Source: Cognatundibacterium jejuense (lineage in GTDB: Bacteria > Pseudomonadota > Gammaproteobacteria > Burkholderiales > Burkholderiaceae_D). From it: DNA of 64,000 nt. Where the stretch lies: the NCBI RefSeq assembly GCF_014284255.1, contig NZ_JACOFV010000015.1, positions 62,001-126,000 on the forward strand. The letters run 5' to 3'. This document shows, piece after piece, positions 26,708 to 36,761 of the stretch. Positions within the stretch are counted from its first letter, which is position 1. Every line of letters begins with the position of its first letter. Both the position numbers and the translations under genes were made by a program. The notes beneath the pieces are model-generated. The model saw only the letters and a list, made by a program, of their open reading frames with translations. It was not told the DNA's origin and made no database searches.

Positions 26708-27160
26708 ATGCGTAATTTTGACTTTGCCCCTTTATACCGCTCCGCTATCGGTTTTGACCGTCTGGCACAATTGTTTGACGATGCCCAACGCAACGATGCA
26801 GCACCTAGTTACCCACCTTACAATATCGAGTTAATTGCCGAAGATAAATACAGCATTACCATGGCTGTTGCTGGCTTTGACCGCAGTGAAATCGAGATTG
26901 AAAGTGAGCGCGATACGCTCAAAATTGTGGGACACAGACACAAGGATGAAATACAAAAAAATTATCTGCATCGTGGTATCGCTTCACGCGATTTTGAACA
27001 CCGTTTCCGCTTAGCTGATCATGTGAAAGTCGTTACAGCTAGCATGAACAATGGCTTGCTGACGATAGAATTGGTGCGTGAAGTACCTGAAGCCTACAAG
27101 CCACGCCGGATTCAAATTGATGGCGATAATCTGCAACTGGTGCAAAGCCAGGCGGCGTAA
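26708..27160 (+). CDS. Small heat-shock protein, Hsp20/IbpA family
   Basis: ATP-independent holdase chaperone of 150 aa. The N-terminus 'MRNFDFAPLYRSAIGFDRLAQLFDDAQR' is the IbpA/HspA class A signature; the alpha-crystallin core follows ('YNIELIAEDKYSITMAVAGFDRSEIEIESERDTLKIVGHR', 'LHRGIASRDFEHRFRLADHVKVVTASMNNGLLTIELVREVPE') and the C-terminal anchor resembles the 'R-R-I-x-I' motif (KPRRIQID). AAAGGA precedes the ATG. A sigma-32-like promoter lies about 75 bp upstream, linking it to rpoH located 28 kb away in this window. A strong terminator follows. Confidence 0.93.
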   Translation: MRNFDFAPLYRSAIGFDRLAQLFDDAQRNDAAPSYPPYNIELIAEDKYSITMAVAGFDRSEIEIESERDTLKIVGHRHKDEIQKNYLHRGIASRDFEHRFRLADHVKVVTASMNNGLLTIELVREVPEAYKPRRIQIDGDNLQLVQSQAA

Positions 27161-27205
27161 ATCTGAAGTTTCTTTTCCCAGGTAATTTTTACTTGGGGAA
27201 ATAAA

Positions 27206-27241
27206 TAAAAAGCATGGCGTACGCAACGCCATGCTTTTTTT
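27206..27241 (+). terminator. Rho-independent terminator after hsp20 gene
   Basis: Stem AAAAGCATGGCGT / ACGCCATGCTTTT with loop ACGCA and a trailing T-run, 46 bp after the stop. Confidence 0.9.
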
Positions 27242-27722
27242 GTTGCTCGTTACTTTTCAACATTTTTGCGTATTGAGCGGCGTCAAAACTACTCTTTTTG
27301 GTTGTTTATAAGAAATAGATTCCGTAAATAATCAGATGCTTACTTGTTCAACTTGGTTTTACATTCTCTTACGAAATATTTATGTATCTTTTTTAGCATT
27401 TTTGGAAAAAATGCATGAAAAATTATTTATTAAGCCACAATCTGGTTAATATACTGTTATAAGTATTGTCGAATAGTTCAGTTTTTACGCGTTAGCAAAT
27501 TTTTTTTGGACTAACTTGTGTGCAGAAAAATAAGTGTGTGAAATAATGTAATCGAGTTTTATCGATGATTCATCAAAGTCCATTCCGGTGTTCGGTGAAT
27601 TCGATGCTTGATGACTGAAGTTGAATAAGCTTAATTTCTCGCTGATTGGTGTTTCTCTTGCTAATAGGGAAAGTAGTCAGATTCTGGAAGTACTTGCATA
27701 AAACGTCAGGAAAGGATGTCGT
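27242..27722. other. Intergenic leader of the chemotaxis operon
   Basis: About 480 bp, AT-rich, with no reading frame of note. It should hold the promoter of the chemotaxis operon. I looked for a sigma-28 (FliA) box and found no convincing one. Confidence 0.5.
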
Positions 27723-28091
27723 ATGTCCAAGACCATCATGGTAGTAGATGATTCAGCATCGGTGCGCCAAGTCGTTGGCCTTGCTTTAAAAGGGGCTGGC
27801 TATACCGTGATTGAAGGATGTGACGGTGTCGACGCCTTATCCAAACTCAAAGGTCAAAAAGTTCACCTGATTATCTCCGACGTTAATATGCCCAATATGG
27901 ACGGTATTAGCTTCGTGACAGAAGTGAAAAAACTCGCCGCCTATAAATTCACCCCGGTGATTATGCTCACCACTGAATCACAAGAAAACAAAAAATTGCA
28001 AGGTCAGGCAGCTGGCGCAAAAGCATGGGTGGTCAAACCTTTTCAACCAGCACAAATGCTGGCGGCAGTCTCTAAACTGATCTTACCTTAA
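27723..28091 (+). CDS. cheY: CheY-like single-domain response regulator
   Basis: Stand-alone receiver of 122 aa. Asp pair D9-D10 ('VVDDSASVRQVVGLALKGAGY'), phospho-acceptor D53 ('IISDVNMPNMDG'), Thr in 'VIMLTTES' and Lys in 'WVVKPFQPAQM'. It has no output domain, so it acts as a diffusible phospho-shuttle from CheA. It is first in the operon, 12 bp ahead of the STAS gene. The output device is unknown: no flagellar motor gene is nearby, so a type IV pilus or another target is possible. Confidence 0.9.
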   Translation: MSKTIMVVDDSASVRQVVGLALKGAGYTVIEGCDGVDALSKLKGQKVHLIISDVNMPNMDGISFVTEVKKLAAYKFTPVIMLTTESQENKKLQGQAAGAKAWVVKPFQPAQMLAAVSKLILP

Positions 28092-28103
28092 ACGAGGTTT
28101 GCC

Positions 28104-28397
28104 ATGATTAGCCAGTCGATTGAGGGTGAATTAACCATTTATACGGCAGCCATTGAAAAGCAAAGGCTGATTAATTTTCTCGATTCAGAGGTTGGTCCAG
28201 ACCGTGAACTGGAACTCAATTTATCGCAAGTATCGGAGATGGATACGGCTGGCTTACAAGTACTAATTTTGATGAAAAATGAAGCCAGACGTCGCGGCAA
28301 AGTTTTGCATTACGTGATGCATAGTAAAGCGGTGTTAGACATTTTAGAAATTTCAAACATGACCGCTCACTTCGGTGATCAAGTCGTATTAACTTAA
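28104..28397 (+). CDS. STAS-domain protein (anti-sigma-antagonist-like)
   Basis: Single STAS domain of 97 aa: 'LELNLSQVSEMDTAGLQVLILMKNEARRRGKVL...SKAVLDILEISNMTAHF'. T48 in E-M-D-T-A-G-L is at the position that is Ser/Thr phosphorylated in SpoIIAA-like proteins. GAGG ribosome site before the ATG. It lies between CheY and CheA, as in several betaproteobacterial chemotaxis clusters (CheS/STAS component). It probably modulates CheA or a scaffold; the mechanism is inferred only. Confidence 0.8.
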   Translation: MISQSIEGELTIYTAAIEKQRLINFLDSEVGPDRELELNLSQVSEMDTAGLQVLILMKNEARRRGKVLHYVMHSKAVLDILEISNMTAHFGDQVVLT

Positions 28398-28415
28398 AGC
28401 TTAAATACTTTTCAG

Positions 28416-28474
28416 ATTCATCGGATTCATCGGACTCATAACATTCATAGCATTCATAGCATTCATAGCATTCG
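28416..28474 (+). repeat. 9-bp tandem repeat (minisatellite) before cheA
   Basis: Units: ATTCATCGG twice, ACTCATAAC once, ATTCATAGC three times, then a partial ATTCG, all contiguous (six and a half copies). It is intergenic between the STAS gene (ends 28397) and cheA (starts 28550). Confidence 0.9.
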
Positions 28475-28549
28475 TTTTACCGGATAACCGACATACCATC
28501 TCAAGTACCTGAAGCACAGCATTCCATAGGAATATAGGCGGAGGATTGA

Positions 28550-30799
28550 ATGAGTTTCGATTTTGAAATGAAAGCTGCGCTGGAAACGTTTATCGTTGAA
28601 AGTCGCGATTTGTTGCGGGATATGGAAGATTTGTTGCTGAGCCTCGAACACAGCGATGACTCTGTTGATGCGATCAATGCTATTTTCCGTGCTGCGCACA
28701 CCATCAAAGGCTCCTCCGGCTTATTTGGACTAGATCACGTTGTGCGTTTTACCCATGTGCTTGAAAGCTTGTTAGACAAAGTCCGTGATGGTGATATTCC
28801 GATTTCTTCTCAATTAGTTGCTGTTCTCCTACCTTGCTGTGATCATCTTGGTTTGCTGATAGACCGGATTGCTGCCGGTGAATTGGGTGACGCCATTGAT
28901 TTAGCTGCGGCAGGGGCACAACTACATCTTCAGTTAGGACAGTTTCTCGATCAGAAACCAGATGGATCGACCGATCATGGTCGGCTTGCTCACCATCGAC
29001 ACGACGAGGCAAACCCGGCAAGTCGCACGGAAGGTGAGGCAGTGGATGCGGGTAACTGGTACTTATCTTTACGTTTCGGCCCTGATTGTCTGCGTAATGG
29101 CATGGATCCCCTCTCTTTTATTCGTTACCTGAGCACCTTAGGTGATGTCGTTCACTTGATTACTCTTAGCAACGATTTGCCTGAAGCAGAAGACATGGAT
29201 CCTGAGACCTGTTATCTGGGTTTTGAGGTCGTCTTAAAAAGTAATGCAACAAAAGAAGCGATAGAAAATGTCTTTGAGTTCGTCAATGAAGACAGTGTGA
29301 TTCGCATCGTTCCACCAAATAGCAAAATTGACGAGTACATAGAAATCATCAATGCGCTGCCGAATGATGATGAATTGCTTGGCGAGATTTTGATCAAGAG
29401 CGGTGTACTGACCAAAAATGAATTAGAAACTTGTTTGCAACTGCAGAAGCAAAGAAAAGAAAATCTGTCACCAGAAGATCGCGCATCGCAATTACCTATC
29501 GGTGAAATTCTAGTGAAAGAGGAGATGTTACAAGCGCTGGTGTTAACTGCGGCGCTCAACAAGCAGCAACAGGTGAAAGACTCTAAGGCGCGCGAACGAC
29601 AAAGCATTCGTGTCGATGCTGAAAGGCTCGATAAATTAATTGATCTGGTGGGCGAGCTGGTCATCGCTGGTGCTGGTGCAAATTTACGTGCTAGTAAGAC
29701 GGCTGACATTGCATTATTAGAATCTACTAGTGAAGTGATGCGTCTGGTCGAAGAAGTCCGCGATAGTGCCTTGCAATTGCGCATGGTGCCTATCGGAACG
29801 ACCTTCAGTCGCTTTCAGCGTGTGGTCAGAGATGTCAGTATGGAATTGGGTAAAGACATCGTGCTTGAGATTTCTGGCGGTGATACAGAAGTCGACAAAT
29901 CTGTCGTTGAAAAAATTGGCGATCCGTTGATGCATTTAGTTCGCAATTCTATGGATCATGGCATAGAGTCTTCTGCCATACGGCTCGCCAGAGGCAAGCC
30001 TGCACAAGGGATTTTACGCCTGAATGCGTATCACGAATCTGGCAGCATCATCATTGAAGTCAGTGACGATGGTGGCGGTTTGAATAAAGACAAAATTCTT
30101 GCAAAAGCGGTCGAACGCGGTTTAGTCGCACCCAATACTAACCTGAGTGACAGAGAAATATACGCACTGATATTTGAGCCCGGATTTTCAACGGCCGATC
30201 AGGTGTCCAATTTATCTGGCCGTGGTGTCGGTATGGATGTGGTCAAACGTAATGTCAATGCCCTCAGAGGTACCATCGATATCGATAGTGAAATGGGCGT
30301 CGGTGCCACGATGCGCATACGCCTGCCGCTGACCCTGGCCATCATTGATGGATTTTTGGTCGGGGTTGGTACCTCGTCGTTTGTCGTCCCTCTCGATCAT
30401 GTGATTGAGTGCCTGGAATTACCTAAGGATAACCAAGATCTTGATTACATGGATTTGCGCGGCGAAGTGTTGCCGTTCATCCGTTTGCGTCATCTGTTTG
30501 ATATTGAAGGCGATGTACCGCGCCGTCAAAACATTGTCGTGGTTGGCTACGGCAATACCAAAGCGGGATTGGTCGTTGATCGTTTGATGGGAGAATTTCA
30601 AACAGTGATTAAACCTTTAGGCCGGTTGTTTAACCACGTTAAAGGTTTAGGTGGTTCAACAATTTTAGGTAGTGGTGAAGTGGCGTTAATACTAAGTATC
30701 CCAGCCATGACACAACTCTACACAGCACAAGAACAGAGGAAGCATTTGACTTCCAGTATGTCAGTCATTGGAAATTCCAAACAGGTTCAGGAAGTTTAA
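28550..30799 (+). CDS. cheA: Chemotaxis histidine kinase CheA
   Basis: CheA of 749 aa. Hpt domain with H50 in 'FRAAHTIKGSSGLFGL'; an unusual middle (residues about 165-255 an alpha/beta P2-like part; 276-341 a tandem repeat resembling the MshEN fold); dimerisation helix 'VDAERLDKLIDLVGELVIAGAG'; HATPase with 'DPLMHLVRNSMDHGIES', 'EVSDDGGGLN', 'SGRGVGMDVVKRNV'; C-terminal CheW-like domain ('GFLVGVGTSSFVVPLDHVIECLEL'). GGAGG ribosome site. It phosphorylates CheY and CheB in response to the adjacent MCP. It lies in cheY-STAS-cheA-mcp-cheW-cheR-cheD-cheB. Confidence 0.95.
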   Translation: MSFDFEMKAALETFIVESRDLLRDMEDLLLSLEHSDDSVDAINAIFRAAHTIKGSSGLFGLDHVVRFTHVLESLLDKVRDGDIPISSQLVAVLLPCCDHLGLLIDRIAAGELGDAIDLAAAGAQLHLQLGQFLDQKPDGSTDHGRLAHHRHDEANPASRTEGEAVDAGNWYLSLRFGPDCLRNGMDPLSFIRYLSTLGDVVHLITLSNDLPEAEDMDPETCYLGFEVVLKSNATKEAIENVFEFVNEDSVIRIVPPNSKIDEYIEIINALPNDDELLGEILIKSGVLTKNELETCLQLQKQRKENLSPEDRASQLPIGEILVKEEMLQALVLTAALNKQQQVKDSKARERQSIRVDAERLDKLIDLVGELVIAGAGANLRASKTADIALLESTSEVMRLVEEVRDSALQLRMVPIGTTFSRFQRVVRDVSMELGKDIVLEISGGDTEVDKSVVEKIGDPLMHLVRNSMDHGIESSAIRLARGKPAQGILRLNAYHESGSIIIEVSDDGGGLNKDKILAKAVERGLVAPNTNLSDREIYALIFEPGFSTADQVSNLSGRGVGMDVVKRNVNALRGTIDIDSEMGVGATMRIRLPLTLAIIDGFLVGVGTSSFVVPLDHVIECLELPKDNQDLDYMDLRGEVLPFIRLRHLFDIEGDVPRRQNIVVVGYGNTKAGLVVDRLMGEFQTVIKPLGRLFNHVKGLGGSTILGSGEVALILSIPAMTQLYTAQEQRKHLTSSMSVIGNSKQVQEV

Positions 30800-30852
30800 A
30801 CGAATACTTTTAGTTCATAGTGAATGTTGTTCCCCGAAGAAAGGAAGCACAG

Positions 30853-33531
30853 ATGAAATCGCTCTTAGAATCCTTGAAAATGTGGCAGAAATTTTCACTC
30901 GTCGGCTTATTTGTCATAGCCTTATTTGGCTTGCCATTTGCGTTGTATCTTCGAGCGGCGAATCAGGAAGTGCATGATTCCGACTTTGAAAAATCGGGTG
31001 CTCATTCTTTGGAGCCCGCTACTAAGCTTTTGCAATTGGCGCAACGCCATAGTCTGCAAAATCAGACCCTCATTAATGGTGACAAAAATGCGAGATCTCT
31101 GCGCGACGGTACGGCACAGGAATTTAATACTGAGATTGATGCGATACAGGCTTATAGCAAACAATATCCCGAGCTGACCCTCGATGAAAAAATCAACCAG
31201 TTAAAGCAAACCTGGACTACCACCATTGGAGAACAAGATAACCAAAATTTAGAGCAAAATCGGGAAACGCATGGAAGATTAATTGGTAAAATTTTTGAAT
31301 TGATAGAGACGATTTCTGATAATGGAAACTTGCTCTTAAGCCCAGATGCAGGCACGTTTTATCTTGCTACCATGGGTAGTGATAGTGTCGTCAGATTGAC
31401 AGAAAACTTCCGCATAGCGAGAGCAATCGGCGTTGATGCCTTGGTCAATAAAGCACTCACTGATTCAAATAGAGGAAAGCTCGCGGCAAATAATGCAGTC
31501 ATTGCTGATCATGTCGTCAGAAATGAAAGGAATTTTTCTAAACTCATTGCTGTCGATAATATCTACAAAGATGCACTTAGTAGCAAAATGGAGGAACAGA
31601 AAATTCGCGCCAAAGAGGCTGCGCAGCTTACGGCTGAAAAATTACTGGATGCCAAAACATTCGATATTGAAGCGCCTGCTTATGCACAAAAAATCTCAGC
31701 AATCATTGACTCGACGCACGATTTAGAGCGTTTAGTGATCAAAGAATTAGTCAGACGTACTGAGGATCGGAATAAGCAATTGAAATCGCAACGCATGCTT
31801 ACTGTCGGTGCGTGCCTGTTGATGTTTTTGGTTGTCGTATTATTGGCGTGGTTCATGATTAAGATGGTGATCCGTCAAATCGGTCAGGAACCTACTGATG
31901 TGGTTGAATATGCAAACCGCGTGGCATCCGGAGATTTTTCTGCAGAGCTGAAATTGGCTGACAATGATATTTCCAGTATTGCTGCTAACCTGGCAGCTAT
32001 GGTAGGTAATATACGCGCTCGCATGGATGAATCGGAAATCGTCGCCAAAGAAAATTTGCGGATTAAAATTGCGCTCGATAATTGCGCAACCAACGTCATG
32101 ATTGCTGATCCTGATCGCAATATCATTTACATGAACAAGTCGATAGGAGACATGCTGACAGCGGCGGAAGCTGACATTCGTAAAGTGCTGCCAAATTTCA
32201 ATGTGTCGAAATTGATGGGTTCAAATATCGATCAGTTCCATAAAAATCCCGAACATCAAAAAACCATGCTGGGTAGCTTTACCAGCAATCACAAAGCACA
32301 AATCGTGGTCGGTGCGCGTACCTTTTCCTTATCTGCAAATCCGGTCATGAGCGATAAAGGCGAACGCTTGGGCAGCGTGGTGGAGTGGGTAGACCGTACT
32401 GCCGAAGTTGCGATTGAAAAAGAAGTTGGCAATATTGTTGAGCAAGCGGTGGCCGGTAACTTTACAACCCGTATTGTTGAAGAAGGTAAAACCGGCTTCT
32501 TCGGCAAACTCAGTGCTGACATTAATCGTTTGATGGCAACCAGCGATGAGGGTCTGAATGAAGTATTGCGCGTTCTGGCTGCAATATCCAAAGGTGATTT
32601 AACGCAAACTATCGATAAAGATTATGAAGGTACTTTCGGTGCCTTGAAAGCATCTAGTAACGAAACGGTTGATCGTTTGTCGCAAATTGTGACTGACGTG
32701 ATTAACGCCACAGATGCTTTATCTAACGCCTCTGAGCAAGTGAGTGCCACTTCACAAGCTTTATCGCAAGCGGCGAGTGAGCAGGCTGCCAGTGTTGAAG
32801 AAACCAGTGCCAGCATAGAACAGATGGCAGCGGGTATAAATCAGAATGCAGAAAATGCCAAAGTTACCGATGGTATCGCAGGTAAAGCAGCGAAAGAAGC
32901 GACTGAGGGGGGTGTCGCTGTCAAACATACCGTATCGGCAATGAAAGAAATCGCTTCGAAGATTGGCATCATTGATGACATCGCCTACCAGACAAATATG
33001 CTGGCATTGAATGCGGCGATTGAAGCGGCTCGTGCGGGTGAGCACGGTAAAGGCTTTGCAGTAGTTGCGGCAGAAGTACGTAAGCTGGCTGAACGCAGTC
33101 AGATTGCAGCCAAAGAAATTGGCGACCTTGCGGGTGGTAGCGTTAAGACGGCAGAACGTGCAGGTGAGTTGATTGACGAAATTGTCCCAGGCATTGGCCG
33201 CACCTCGGATTTGGTACAAGAGATCGCGGCCGCGTCGCAAGAACAGTCTGCAGGTGTATCGCAAATTAATACCGCGATGAATCAGATGAATCAAATTACC
33301 CAGCAAAATGCTTCATCGAGCGAAGAGCTTGCAGCAACTTCTGAAGAAATGACCAGTCAGGCTGAACAGTTAAAAGATCTGGTTGGTTTCTTTAAAATTG
33401 CGCAAGACAGTCATCGTCCTCATGCTGTTGAAATCAAATCAGTCCGGCATGGATCGAATACTTCAAAACGTGGCCGTATCGTCGCCGTAGCTGGAAATAA
33501 TATTGATGAAGCTAAGTTTGAGCGCTTCTAG
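30853..33531 (+). CDS. Methyl-accepting chemotaxis protein with PAS domain
   Basis: Chemoreceptor of 892 aa. ATG 30853 with AAGGAAG upstream; an in-frame GTG at 30820 is less likely. TM1 residues about 13-33; a helical periplasmic sensor of about 280 residues; TM2 about 315-338; HAMP 340-395; a PAS domain 402-515 ('[34 protein letters not shown]'); a second HAMP-like segment 525-615; the signalling domain with the hairpin tip '[43 protein letters not shown]'. Methylation-region helices are Glu/Gln/Ala rich ('[23 protein letters not shown]'). No C-terminal pentapeptide tether. The ligand is unknown. Confidence 0.95.
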   Translation: MKSLLESLKMWQKFSLVGLFVIALFGLPFALYLRAANQEVHDSDFEKSGAHSLEPATKLLQLAQRHSLQNQTLINGDKNARSLRDGTAQEFNTEIDAIQAYSKQYPELTLDEKINQLKQTWTTTIGEQDNQNLEQNRETHGRLIGKIFELIETISDNGNLLLSPDAGTFYLATMGSDSVVRLTENFRIARAIGVDALVNKALTDSNRGKLAANNAVIADHVVRNERNFSKLIAVDNIYKDALSSKMEEQKIRAKEAAQLTAEKLLDAKTFDIEAPAYAQKISAIIDSTHDLERLVIKELVRRTEDRNKQLKSQRMLTVGACLLMFLVVVLLAWFMIKMVIRQIGQEPTDVVEYANRVASGDFSAELKLADNDISSIAANLAAMVGNIRARMDESEIVAKENLRIKIALDNCATNVMIADPDRNIIYMNKSIGDMLTAAEADIRKVLPNFNVSKLMGSNIDQFHKNPEHQKTMLGSFTSNHKAQIVVGARTFSLSANPVMSDKGERLGSVVEWVDRTAEVAIEKEVGNIVEQAVAGNFTTRIVEEGKTGFFGKLSADINRLMATSDEGLNEVLRVLAAISKGDLTQTIDKDYEGTFGALKASSNETVDRLSQIVTDVINATDALSNASEQVSATSQALSQAASEQAASVEETSASIEQMAAGINQNAENAKVTDGIAGKAAKEATEGGVAVKHTVSAMKEIASKIGIIDDIAYQTNMLALNAAIEAARAGEHGKGFAVVAAEVRKLAERSQIAAKEIGDLAGGSVKTAERAGELIDEIVPGIGRTSDLVQEIAAASQEQSAGVSQINTAMNQMNQITQQNASSSEELAATSEEMTSQAEQLKDLVGFFKIAQDSHRPHAVEIKSVRHGSNTSKRGRIVAVAGNNIDEAKFERF

Positions 33532-33540
33532 GAGCTAGAA

Positions 33541-34131
33541 ATGGGGGCGATTATCGAGGCAAAAAAACGGTCCGGCGAGGTGTCAGCGGGCGAAGCTAAA
33601 GACTTGGGTACGACAGGTCAATACTTAACCTTTGTATTAGGCGGTGAGGTGTATGCATTGGAGATTCTTCATATTAAAGAAATTATCCAATATGGAGATT
33701 TAACCGAAGTACCTATGATGCCAAGCTTTATACGTGGCGTTATTAATCTGCGCGGTAAAGTAGTTCCGGTGGTTGATATGACGGCACGTTTTGGTAAAGG
33801 CATCACCAATGTCGCACGCCGTACCAGTATCGTGATTATCGAAATGGCGCAAGAGCATGAAGACGAAACCGAGAAGCAAAGTATCGGTGTCATGGTGGAT
33901 GCGGTAAATGAAGTCGTGGACATTGCGAATGCCGACATTGAACCGCCTCCGGCTTTCGGCGGACGCATACGGCAGGACTTTATCAGTGGAATGGCAAAGC
34001 GCAATGGGCGTTTCATCATTGTGCTTAATCTTGCGCAAGTACTGTCTGTCGAGGAGATGTCTGCACTAGGCAGCTCCATGTTGGGTGGTGCAGAATTGAA
34101 TATCAGTGCGGAGTCGGAGCATGAAGCCTGA
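33541..34131 (+). CDS. cheW: Chemotaxis adaptor CheW
   Basis: CheW scaffold of 196 aa, coupling the MCP to CheA. Seen: 'GQYLTFVLGGEVYALEILHIKEIIQYGDLTEVPMMPSFIRGVINLRGKVVPVVDM', 'FGKGITNVARRTSIVIIEM', 'GVMVDAVNEVVDIANADIEPPPAFG' and 'FISGMAKRNGRFIIVLNLAQVL'. N- and C-terminal tails are longer than in E. coli CheW (167 aa). GGAGCTAGAA precedes the ATG. Its end overlaps the start of cheR by 11 bp. Confidence 0.95.
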   Translation: MGAIIEAKKRSGEVSAGEAKDLGTTGQYLTFVLGGEVYALEILHIKEIIQYGDLTEVPMMPSFIRGVINLRGKVVPVVDMTARFGKGITNVARRTSIVIIEMAQEHEDETEKQSIGVMVDAVNEVVDIANADIEPPPAFGGRIRQDFISGMAKRNGRFIIVLNLAQVLSVEEMSALGSSMLGGAELNISAESEHEA

Positions 34132-34954
34132 ACCGATGGTGCTGAGGGGCATACAACCACTGAAAAAAAATGAGTTTGAATGGATATCCCGGTTCATGTA
34201 TGACCGCACCGGAATCACGCTCAATGATGGTAAACAGGCCTTGGTCATGGGGCGCTTGGATAAACGTCTTCGTAAGCGTGGTCTGACTGCTTATGGGGAT
34301 TATTTTGCTTTGCTCGGATTACCAGGTTTTGAAGATGAAACGACGGTTGCCATTGATTTACTGACGACCAATGAAACCTATTTTTTCCGTGAACCCAAGC
34401 ATTTTGATTTTTTGCAAAAAGTGATATTTCCGCAGTATGCAAAGCAACGTGGTTTGCGGATCTGGAGTGCTGCCAGTTCCAGTGGTGAAGAGGCATATAC
34501 GATAGCGATGATGTTAGCGGAATATTTTCCGGGTGACGGGTGGGAAATTATAGGCTCCGATATCTCTACCCAAGTACTCGAGAAAGCGTCTCGTGCTTTA
34601 TATCCCATGAGTGCGGCCGATAAAATTCCGCCATCACTGTTAAAAAAATATTGTCTTAAAGGGCGTGACGAATTTGAAGACTTTTTTTTGATCGACTCGG
34701 CATTACGTTCACGTGTGCGATTCTTGCCGGTAAATTTGATTGAGCCATTACCGGATGTTGGTCTGTTAGACGTTATTTTCTTGCGTAATGTGATGATCTA
34801 TTTTGATCAGGAAACTAAACAAAAATTGGTGCAAAGACTGGTTGAAAAATTGCGACCCGGCGGCTACTTATTTATCAGTCATTCCGAAACACTCAACGGA
34901 ATGAAGACTGCATTGAAATTAGTGAATCCTTCGATTTACCGGTTAGAGGCTTAA
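34121..34954 (+). CDS. cheR: Chemotaxis protein methyltransferase CheR
   Basis: SAM-dependent MCP glutamate methyltransferase of 277 aa. N-terminal helical domain 'FEWISRFMYDRTGITLNDGKQALVMGRLDKRLRKRG' and the catalytic part with 'TTNETYFFREPKHFDFL', the SAM motif 'RIWSAASSSGEEAYTIAMMLAEY', 'GSDISTQVLEKASRALYP' and 'VIFLRNVMIYFDQETKQKLVQRL'. The ATG at 34121 overlaps the cheW stop by 11 bp, so translation is coupled. Confidence 0.95.
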   Translation: MKPEPMVLRGIQPLKKNEFEWISRFMYDRTGITLNDGKQALVMGRLDKRLRKRGLTAYGDYFALLGLPGFEDETTVAIDLLTTNETYFFREPKHFDFLQKVIFPQYAKQRGLRIWSAASSSGEEAYTIAMMLAEYFPGDGWEIIGSDISTQVLEKASRALYPMSAADKIPPSLLKKYCLKGRDEFEDFFLIDSALRSRVRFLPVNLIEPLPDVGLLDVIFLRNVMIYFDQETKQKLVQRLVEKLRPGGYLFISHSETLNGMKTALKLVNPSIYRLEA

Positions 34955-35090
34955 GTCATCTCAGCCAAAGCTGCTTGTTAAGATTATTTTTCTTTTTTGG
35001 TGGGCAGTGATTTTTGAGAATTTTTAAAAACGCGCTGCTTTTGAATACGTTCGACACACCAAATTTTTCAAGTAAAGTGATCTTCTTAGT

Positions 35091-35585
35091 ATGGATGCTC
35101 CCAGTTTTTACATAGAAATTTTTTTACAACCCGGAGAGTTCTATTTCGGTGATAGTGACACGCGTATTCGTACTATACTTGGTTCATGTGTTGCTATAAC
35201 GCTGTGGCATCCGATCTTGCGAATTGGTGGTATGTGTCACTACATGCTTCCCAAGAATAATCGTCGTCAACAACATGCGCATCTTGATGGCCGTTATGCC
35301 GAAGATGCGGTACAACTGTTTATGCATGAAATTAAAAAATTTCGCACTCTTCCGCGTGATTTTGATGTCAAAATGTTTGGTGGCGGTAATCAATTTCCGT
35401 CCCAAAATGTGGGGGAAATGACGGTGTCGGACAAAAATATCGATTTAGGTCGCAAGTTGTTATCTGAGCACGGTTTTTTAGTCAGAACCGAGCACATGGG
35501 GGGCGTGGGGCATAGAAACATTATGTTTGATCTATGGTCGGGTGACGTTTGGGTCAAGCACGTAGAGAAAGTGATCGTACCGTGA
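35091..35585 (+). CDS. cheD: Chemoreceptor glutamine deamidase CheD
   Basis: CheD of 164 aa. Catalytic Cys in '[13 protein letters not shown]', catalytic His in 'GGMCHYMLP' and the conserved '[13 protein letters not shown]'. It deamidates receptor Gln residues to Glu. It follows cheR by 136 bp and overlaps cheB: the TGA of cheD lies inside GTGA, where GTG starts cheB. Confidence 0.93.
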   Translation: MDAPSFYIEIFLQPGEFYFGDSDTRIRTILGSCVAITLWHPILRIGGMCHYMLPKNNRRQQHAHLDGRYAEDAVQLFMHEIKKFRTLPRDFDVKMFGGGNQFPSQNVGEMTVSDKNIDLGRKLLSEHGFLVRTEHMGGVGHRNIMFDLWSGDVWVKHVEKVIVP

Positions 35586-36676
35586 GTACCAAAATAAAAG
35601 TCATGTTAGTCGACGATTCAGCGGTTGTCCGTCAAGTATTGAGTGCCGTGCTGAGCAAAGATCCTGACATTGAAGTCATTGCGTCGGCATCTGATCCCAT
35701 CTTTGCGATGGATAAAATGAATCAGCGTTGGCCCGATGTCGTGGTGCTAGACGTAGAAATGCCACGTATGGATGGTATAACTTTTCTCAAAAAGCTGATG
35801 TCTGTCCGTCCAACCCCTGTGATTATTTGTTCTACCTTGACAGAAAAGGGTGCTTCGACCTCGATGCAAGCGATGGCCGCAGGTGCGGTCGGCATCGTCA
35901 CTAAACCGAAAGCTGGGTTGAAGGGTTTTTTGGAGCAAGATGCCGGCGAGATAATTCAGGCAGTGAAAGCTGCAGCGTCGGCTGATATGCGGCGCGTCAA
36001 AGCGCTGAGTATGGCATCGCTGAATCCGACAGCTAAGTTAAGTGTTAGCGAAGCGATTCCAGCGTTGGAAGCCAGAGGTACAGTGGCGATGTCAGTGACC
36101 ACCGATAAGTTGGTGGCGATAGGTACGTCTACCGGCGGCACACAAGCCCTGGAGCTGGTCTTAAGTGCGTTAAATCGCACTACGCCCGGTATGGTGATTG
36201 TGCAGCATATGCCAGAAAAATTTACCGCCGCATTTGCTGACAGGCTCAATAAAATCTGTCCTATCGAAGTGTTGGAAGCAAAGAATGGTGATCGCGTAAT
36301 CAATGGCCGGGCACTGATCGCACCCGGTGGGCGGCATATGTTAGTTAAGCGCAGTGGTGCTCAGTATCACGTAGAGATTGTTGATGCACCACCTGTCAAC
36401 AGGCATAGGCCCTCGGTCGATGTTCTGTTCCGATCTGTTGCCAAATGTGCGGGGGCAAATGCCCTCGGTGTGATGATGACCGGCATGGGAGATGACGGCG
36501 CGCTAGGCATGAAAGAAATGCATGATGCCGGTGCAGAAACGCTGGCGCAGGACGAGAAGAGTTGCGTCGTCTACGGCATGCCCAAAGAAGCCGTCAAACT
36601 TGGTGCGGTTGATACCATCCTGCCCCTCAAAGATATCTCCGGAATGATAGAGGCGTACGGGCGAAAAAATACTTGA
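35582..36676 (+). CDS. cheB: Chemotaxis protein-glutamate methylesterase CheB
   Basis: CheB of 365 aa: receiver (D11-D12, acceptor D57 in '[13 protein letters not shown]') and methylesterase domain with Ser in '[14 protein letters not shown]', His in '[18 protein letters not shown]' and Asp in '[13 protein letters not shown]'. The GTG start at 35582 overlaps the cheD stop (4-bp overlap), removing the need for the in-frame extension to 35549. It removes methyl groups from the MCP, completing adaptation with CheR and CheD. It is the last gene of the operon. Confidence 0.94.
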   Translation: MSTKIKVMLVDDSAVVRQVLSAVLSKDPDIEVIASASDPIFAMDKMNQRWPDVVVLDVEMPRMDGITFLKKLMSVRPTPVIICSTLTEKGASTSMQAMAAGAVGIVTKPKAGLKGFLEQDAGEIIQAVKAAASADMRRVKALSMASLNPTAKLSVSEAIPALEARGTVAMSVTTDKLVAIGTSTGGTQALELVLSALNRTTPGMVIVQHMPEKFTAAFADRLNKICPIEVLEAKNGDRVINGRALIAPGGRHMLVKRSGAQYHVEIVDAPPVNRHRPSVDVLFRSVAKCAGANALGVMMTGMGDDGALGMKEMHDAGAETLAQDEKSCVVYGMPKEAVKLGAVDTILPLKDISGMIEAYGRKNT

Positions 36677-36761
36677 AATGAGTTTGGTTGGGCGAGTGCA
36701 ACACGCCAAATTTGTTATGGTGCATTCGCTGCGCGGGTGCCGCCAGCACTAAGCGCCAGAA

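Noticed and set aside
27580-27660. Sigma-28 box for the chemotaxis operon
   Set aside because: Candidates (TCAAAGTC..., TGAAGTTG...) have poor second elements or wrong spacing.
28416-28474. Possible CRISPR array at the 9-bp repeats
   Set aside because: Units are contiguous with no spacers and too short for CRISPR repeats; no cas genes.
29212-29784. Minus-strand open frame opposite cheA
   Set aside because: Ser/Arg/Leu-rich shadow of cheA, no ribosome site, no known domain.
33669-34160. Minus-strand open frame opposite cheW
   Set aside because: Shadow of cheW with no ribosome site or domain.
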